Source: an uncultured Porticoccus sp.
GTDB taxonomy: Bacteria > Pseudomonadota > Gammaproteobacteria > Pseudomonadales > Porticoccaceae
Reading direction: 5' to 3'
DNA: 64,000 nt
Assembly (NCBI GenBank): GCA_905181945.1
Contig: CAJIZZ010000006.1
Span: 1-64,000, forward strand
The translations under genes were made by a program, and so were the position numbers. Positions within the stretch are counted from its first letter, which is position 1; every line of letters begins with the position of its first letter. Below are positions 60,519-64,000 of the stretch, in pieces. The notes under the pieces were generated by a model that had not been told where the DNA came from, ran no database searches, and saw nothing but the letters and a program-made list of their open reading frames with translations.

Positions 60519-60959
60519 CTATTTGTTGATCTCGGGTTTAACCTTAGGTTTAGCTTCCACTTTAGCCTTGGGTTTAGCTTCCACTTTAGCCTTGGGTTTA
60601 GCTTCCGCTTTAGCCTTGGGTTTAGCTTCAGCTTTAACCTTTATTTCGCCTATAATTATACTAGTAATCTTAATCTCAGTGAACCACTGACGATGACCCA
60701 TTTGTTTGCGGCTATGTTTACGACGATTAAATTTAATGATTTTTACTTTATCAGCACGTCCATGACTTAGCACTTCCGCCGTAACCTTTGCTCCATCAAT
60801 ATAAGGCGCACCAATTTTGATTTTCTCGCTGTCAGTAACCATAAGTACTTCAGCAAAATCAATTTTTTCACCTGTGGGCACATCTAGTTTTTCCACACGA
60901 AGAAATTCGCCCTCTTCAACACGATGTTGTTTTCCGCCACTTTTAATTACTGCATACAT
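60519..60959 (-). CDS. rplU: 50S ribosomal protein L21 with repetitive basic tail
   Basis: A 146-residue protein. The core is ordinary L21 ([51 protein letters not shown]) and should end near residue 103. A 40-residue tail follows, made of eight-residue [12 protein letters not shown] repeats encoded by 24-bp DNA repeats. The tail resembles the disordered Lys/Ala/Pro tails of histone H1-like proteins. It is co-transcribed with rpmA. Confidence 0.95.
   Translation of the reverse strand: MYAVIKSGGKQHRVEEGEFLRVEKLDVPTGEKIDFAEVLMVTDSEKIKIGAPYIDGAKVTAEVLSHGRADKVKIIKFNRRKHSRKQMGHRQWFTEIKITSIIIGEIKVKAEAKPKAKAEAKPKAKVEAKPKAKVEAKPKVKPEINK
60547..60642. repeat. Four 24-bp tandem repeats in rplU
   Basis: GGTTTAGCTTCCACTTTAGC plus CTTG is the unit, at 60547, 60571, 60595 and (degenerate) 60619. 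The first two copies are identical, and the others differ by a few bases. The period keeps the reading frame (eight codons). Confidence 0.92.
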
Positions 60960-61035
60960 ACGATTTACTCCATATTCGCTTCACCAGTTCAAGCCCAAAA
61001 AACGATTTCTCTAGGCCGGTTTTGCGAGCGCGTGG

Positions 61036-61064
61036 ATTTTAAGACAAACAGCACCTAATCGCAA
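61036..61064 (-). promoter_or_regulatory. Sigma-70 promoter for rplU-rpmA
   Basis: The minus strand has TTGCGA (61059-61064), a 17-bp spacer and TAAAAT (61036-61041). The GC-rich discriminator CCACGCGC follows, resembling the rpsF promoter. Confidence 0.55.
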
Positions 61065-61088
61065 GAATAAATTGTTATAAAGGTTGGC

Positions 61089-61103
61089 TATAATAGCTAT
61101 AAT
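61089..61103 (+). promoter_or_regulatory. Tandem -10 boxes before ispB
   Basis: TATAAT occurs at 61089-61094 and 61098-61103 in a 9-bp direct repeat (GCTATAATA). No good -35 box was seen at 17 bp. Possible ispB promoter. Confidence 0.35.
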
Positions 61104-61178
61104 AGCTAGGAAGCTTGACATGAAAACACCTCAAGCCCCAAAATTCAATCTCTTCTATTTATTTTATTGAGCAAGCTA

Positions 61179-62174
61179 ATGAAGGTACAAGAAAATCAAC
61201 AGGTCACCTGCATGCTGCCATTTCATCAAGTAGTAAAATCTGAATTTGAAGAAGTCAACAATCTAATCGTTAATCGACTAGATTCTGAAGTCGAGCTAAT
61301 TGAAAACATTGGTCAGTATATTATTGACGGCGGCGGAAAGCGCCTTAGGCCTTTGTTAGTACTTTTAAGTGCTAATAGTTGCGGATATAAAGGTACGGAA
61401 CATATAGTACTCGCAGCAATCATTGAGCTCATACATACAGCCACATTACTTCATGATGATGTGGTCGACACCTCAGAACTTCGGCGCGGCCAGGCAACAG
61501 CAAATACCAAATATGGCAATGCTCCTAGTGTACTGGTTGGCGACTTTCTCTATTCAAGGGCATTTCAAATGCTTGTTGATGTTGGCAACATAGAGATCAT
61601 GGAAATTATTGCAGCTAGTACCAACATAATATCGGAAGGAGAAGTTCAGCAACTTATCAATGCTCGCAATCCTGACATAAGCGAAACAGAATACAAAAAA
61701 GTAATATTTAAAAAAACAGCGATACTTTTTGAAGCTGCCGCAGAAATAGGCGCTTTGATAGCAAAATCTACGCCCAAACAGCAAGCAGCCTCCAGTGGCT
61801 ATGGCCGTCATATTGGGATGGCATTTCAATTGATGGATGACGTGCTTGATTATGATGGCGATATTAAAGATTTGGGCAAAAATATTGGCGACGATTTCGC
61901 AGAAGGTAAGACAACTCTGCCGCTAATTTATGCGATGAAAAATGGCACAAAAAAACAAAGCTTGATGATTCAAGAAGCAATAAAAAATGCTACTTTTGAT
62001 AAATTAGACGCTATTTTCGATGTCATTAAAATCACTAGAGCGTTAGACTACACCAAGTCTTGTGCTCATATGCATGCATTAAAAGCCATACAGTGCCTTG
62101 AAAATCTTCCGGACACTAAAGAAAAGAGAGCAATGATAGAGATTGCAAAATTCTCTGTTGAGCGCAGCTTTTAA
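61179..62174 (+). CDS. ispB: Octaprenyl diphosphate synthase IspB
   Basis: A trans-prenyltransferase making the ubiquinone side chain. The first aspartate-rich motif is TATLLHDDVVDTSELRRG (about residue 95), the second FQLMDDVLDYDGDIKDLGKN; GGGKRLRPL and the GDFLYSRAFQMLVD block are also present. The start is uncertain: ATG 61179 (chosen), ATG 61212, or TTG 61167. It is divergent from rplU, the E. coli arrangement, and supplies the ubiE/J/B pathway at 8-11 kb. Confidence 0.95.
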   Translation: MKVQENQQVTCMLPFHQVVKSEFEEVNNLIVNRLDSEVELIENIGQYIIDGGGKRLRPLLVLLSANSCGYKGTEHIVLAAIIELIHTATLLHDDVVDTSELRRGQATANTKYGNAPSVLVGDFLYSRAFQMLVDVGNIEIMEIIAASTNIISEGEVQQLINARNPDISETEYKKVIFKKTAILFEAAAEIGALIAKSTPKQQAASSGYGRHIGMAFQLMDDVLDYDGDIKDLGKNIGDDFAEGKTTLPLIYAMKNGTKKQSLMIQEAIKNATFDKLDAIFDVIKITRALDYTKSCAHMHALKAIQCLENLPDTKEKRAMIEIAKFSVERSF

Positions 62175-62216
62175 GTATTTTTATTTTTACGTATTGCTGG
62201 TTGCATATTGCAGTCC

Positions 62217-62231
62217 ATGTAAAACTTACAT
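62217..62231. promoter_or_regulatory. Dyad upstream of fabA
   Basis: ATGTAAAACTTACAT has 6-bp perfect arms around AAC, about 165 bp before fabA. Fatty-acid genes are often controlled by TetR-family (FabR/DesT) repressors that bind such dyads, but this does not match a site I know. Confidence 0.3.
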
Positions 62232-62392
62232 ACAAATACTCCGGAAATAATTCCAAATTTTATATTTTCTGGACTTAACATATTAAATTAGATCAGATTA
62301 AATTTGCTGTTGGTTATATAGATATCAACCACCTAAATCCAAGCTTGAACAAAGTAACCTATTAGTAACATATTTAGAGGCCATACAATTTA

Positions 62393-62923
62393 ATGACAAA
62401 ATTTATTCCGCAGTCGCAAAACTCTTATGATTATGAGGAGTTAATATCCTGCAGCAAAGGAAACTTGTTTGGCGAGGGTAATGCTCAACTTCCCGGCCAT
62501 AATATGCTAATGGTAGATAGGATCACCCATATTCATGCTTCCGAGGGGAAATACGGTAAAGGGATTATGGTTGCTGAGTTAGACATCAAACCAGATTTAT
62601 GGTTTTTTGGATGTCATTTTGAGGGCGATCCAGTCATGCCTGGTTGCTTAGGTCTTGACGCTATGTGGCAACTCACTGGCTTTTTCTTGGCATGGAAAGG
62701 CAACCAAGGCCGCGGCAGAGCTCTTGGGTCAGGAGAGGTCAAGTTTGTTGGTCAAGTTCTTCCATCAGCGAAGCTTATCACCTACAGAATTGACGTATCA
62801 CGGATAGTTGAACGAAAATTAAAAATGGTAATCGCTGACGGTACGGTCACTGTAGATGGTCGAGATATCTATACAGCCAAAGATCTTCGAGTTGGTTTAT
62901 TCGATTCAACTGACAACTTTTAA
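62393..62923 (+). CDS. fabA: 3-hydroxydecanoyl-ACP dehydratase/isomerase FabA
   Basis: A 176-residue hot-dog-fold enzyme that starts anaerobic unsaturated fatty acid synthesis, dehydrating and then isomerising the C10 intermediate. The active site is in [24 protein letters not shown] (His about 75, Asp about 88). The N-terminal [12 protein letters not shown] is the family signature. FabB follows 70 bp downstream, forming the standard pair. Confidence 0.97.
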   Translation: MTKFIPQSQNSYDYEELISCSKGNLFGEGNAQLPGHNMLMVDRITHIHASEGKYGKGIMVAELDIKPDLWFFGCHFEGDPVMPGCLGLDAMWQLTGFFLAWKGNQGRGRALGSGEVKFVGQVLPSAKLITYRIDVSRIVERKLKMVIADGTVTVDGRDIYTAKDLRVGLFDSTDNF

Positions 62924-62993
62924 TCGTTTAGATTATAATTCATTCTTAAAATATGGTGATATCCGGATCAAAAGCCGGCACAGGGGGCAGATA

Positions 62994-64000
62994 ATGAAAC
63001 GAGTAGTGATTACCGGAATGGGTATTGTTTCTTGCTTAGGCAATGATAAGGAAACTGTCACTAAATCTTTGCGTGAATCTATTTCGGGTATAGCCTTCCA
63101 GGAAGAGTTTAAAGAAATGGGCCTGCGGTGCAATGTTGCCGCCAAGCTAGATATCAACATAGAAGAACATATTGATCGCAAAGTATCTCGATTTATGGGA
63201 CCTTCGGCAGCCTATGGATATATCGCCATGGGGAAAGCAATTGCTGATGCAGTGTTATCAGAAGAGCAAGTTTCTAATATCCGCACTGGCCTGGTAATGG
63301 GCTCTGGTGGCGTTTCAGGAGAAATGTTTACAGAGACGATTGATGTCATGCGAGAGCGCGGTATCAAGCGTGCTGGCCCCTACAGAGTCACCCAGATTAT
63401 GGCGAGCACTGTTTCCGCATGTCTGGCTACTCCATATAAAATAAAAGGAACCAATTACTCTATTTCGTCTGCTTGCGCGACCAGTGCGCACTGTATTGGC
63501 CATGCTATGGAATTAATACAAATGGGCAAGCAAGACATGATTTTTGCGGGCGGCGCAGAAGATATGCATTGGTCTATGGCGGGTATGTTTGATGCCATGG
63601 GGGCCCTATCAAGCAAGTACAATGATACCCCTGATCTAGCTTCACGGGCTTATGACGCAGATAGAGATGGCTTTGTGCCTGGTGTGGGTGCCGGCTGTCT
63701 AGTGGTGGAAGAGCTAGAGCATGCTTTAGCTAGGGGCGCAAAAATTTATGCCGAAATCACCGGTTATGGAGCAACTTCAGATGGCTACGATATGGTGGCG
63801 CCATCTGGCGAAGGAGCAGCTCGATGTATGAAAATGGCTATGGAGACCACAGACGGCCCTATTGACTATATTAACACGCATGGTACCAGTACTCCTGTAG
63901 GGGATCTTGCAGAGTTGGCAGCTATAAGAAGCGTATTCGAAAAAGATGTACCGCCTATTAGTTCGACAAAATCTCTATCTGGCCATGGCCTAGGGGCAGC
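62994..64000 (+). CDS. fabB: 3-oxoacyl-ACP synthase I FabB (cut by window end)
   Basis: The first 335 or so residues of FabB, which extends the unsaturated chain after FabA. It has [17 protein letters not shown], the active cysteine in [14 protein letters not shown] (about residue 161) and the first catalytic histidine in [12 protein letters not shown]. The last bases encode the [11 protein letters not shown] block, so about 70 residues are missing at the window edge. The ATG has AGGGGG upstream. Confidence 0.96.
   Translation, partial: MKRVVITGMGIVSCLGNDKETVTKSLRESISGIAFQEEFKEMGLRCNVAAKLDINIEEHIDRKVSRFMGPSAAYGYIAMGKAIADAVLSEEQVSNIRTGLVMGSGGVSGEMFTETIDVMRERGIKRAGPYRVTQIMASTVSACLATPYKIKGTNYSISSACATSAHCIGHAMELIQMGKQDMIFAGGAEDMHWSMAGMFDAMGALSSKYNDTPDLASRAYDADRDGFVPGVGAGCLVVEELEHALARGAKIYAEITGYGATSDGYDMVAPSGEGAARCMKMAMETTDGPIDYINTHGTSTPVGDLAELAAIRSVFEKDVPPISSTKSLSGHGLGA

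Noticed and set aside
60339..60770. Plus-strand open frames over rplU-rpmA with repetitive Leu/Ala/Gly or Phe/Ser runs
   Set aside because: The repeats come from the opposite strand of the L21 tail repeats; they are not independent genes.

Overview
The window is a gene-dense, AT-rich chromosomal segment of a Gram-negative gammaproteobacterium. The evidence is the gene set and gene order: ubiE-ubiJ-ubiB-hisI-hisE-tatABC, ilvB-ilvH-ilvC-pssA-leuA, murJ-ribF-ileS-lspA-fkpB-ispH, rplU-rpmA-obgE-proB with ispB divergent, fabA-fabB, a TonB-dependent receptor, BamD, and a holD-like gene next to rimI. This resembles marine Pseudomonadales/Cellvibrionales-type genomes of the SAR92/Porticoccaceae kind. 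That placement is inferred from synteny only; no rRNA or tRNA gene was recognised here.

Layout. 0.2-7.1 kb: a DUF971 protein, a YgiQ radical SAM protein, a COG2509 flavoprotein, a retropepsin-RimK fusion, a membrane-anchored glutaredoxin and a GFA-family zinc protein. 7.1-8.1 kb: an unrecognised lipoprotein. 8.4-13.6 kb: ubiquinone genes, the last-but-early histidine steps and the Tat translocase. 13.6-17.7 kb: a minus-strand thiamine salvage operon behind a clear TPP riboswitch (TonB receptor, thiamine-binding protein, PnuC/PnuT-type permease, small-molecule kinase). 17.9-24.5 kb: ppa, a yebC/yeeN homologue, acsA, yajQ, panD, panC and dnaB. 24.7-30.8 kb: rplI, a DUF2232-type membrane protein, rpsR, rpsF, a CDP-alcohol phosphatidyltransferase, rlmB and rnr.

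30.9-33.9 kb is the only accessory-looking stretch. It holds a Bax-like glucosaminidase, an orphan N-terminal domain of a tyrosine recombinase, two orphan small genes, a SUI1/YciH gene and a short selO remnant in which an internal fragment is joined to the SelO C-terminus. 33.9-46.9 kb: a PerM/AI-2E-family permease, prfC, a 2OG-Fe(II) oxygenase, rimI, a holD-like gene, leuA, pssA, ilvC, ilvH, ilvB, pgeF and rluD. 47.0-49.5 kb: bamD, an AlkA-type glycosylase and nadE. 49.5-60.1 kb: ispH, fkpB, lspA, ileS, ribF, murJ, then rpsT, proB and obgE. 60.2-64.0 kb: rpmA, rplU, ispB, fabA and the start of fabB, which is cut by the window end.

Most of the window is housekeeping. No CRISPR array, insertion sequence, toxin-antitoxin pair or defence island was seen. 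The observations most worth checking are: (1) the selO relic; (2) a 2OG oxygenase whose conserved N-terminus is open in frame right back to the rimI TAG stop with no usual start codon; (3) the retropepsin-RimK fusion in a genome whose S6 has an unusually long Glu/Lys-rich tail; (4) the riboswitch-controlled thiamine uptake and trapping operon; (5) the 24-bp repeats that lengthen L21; (6) the orphan recombinase N-domain.
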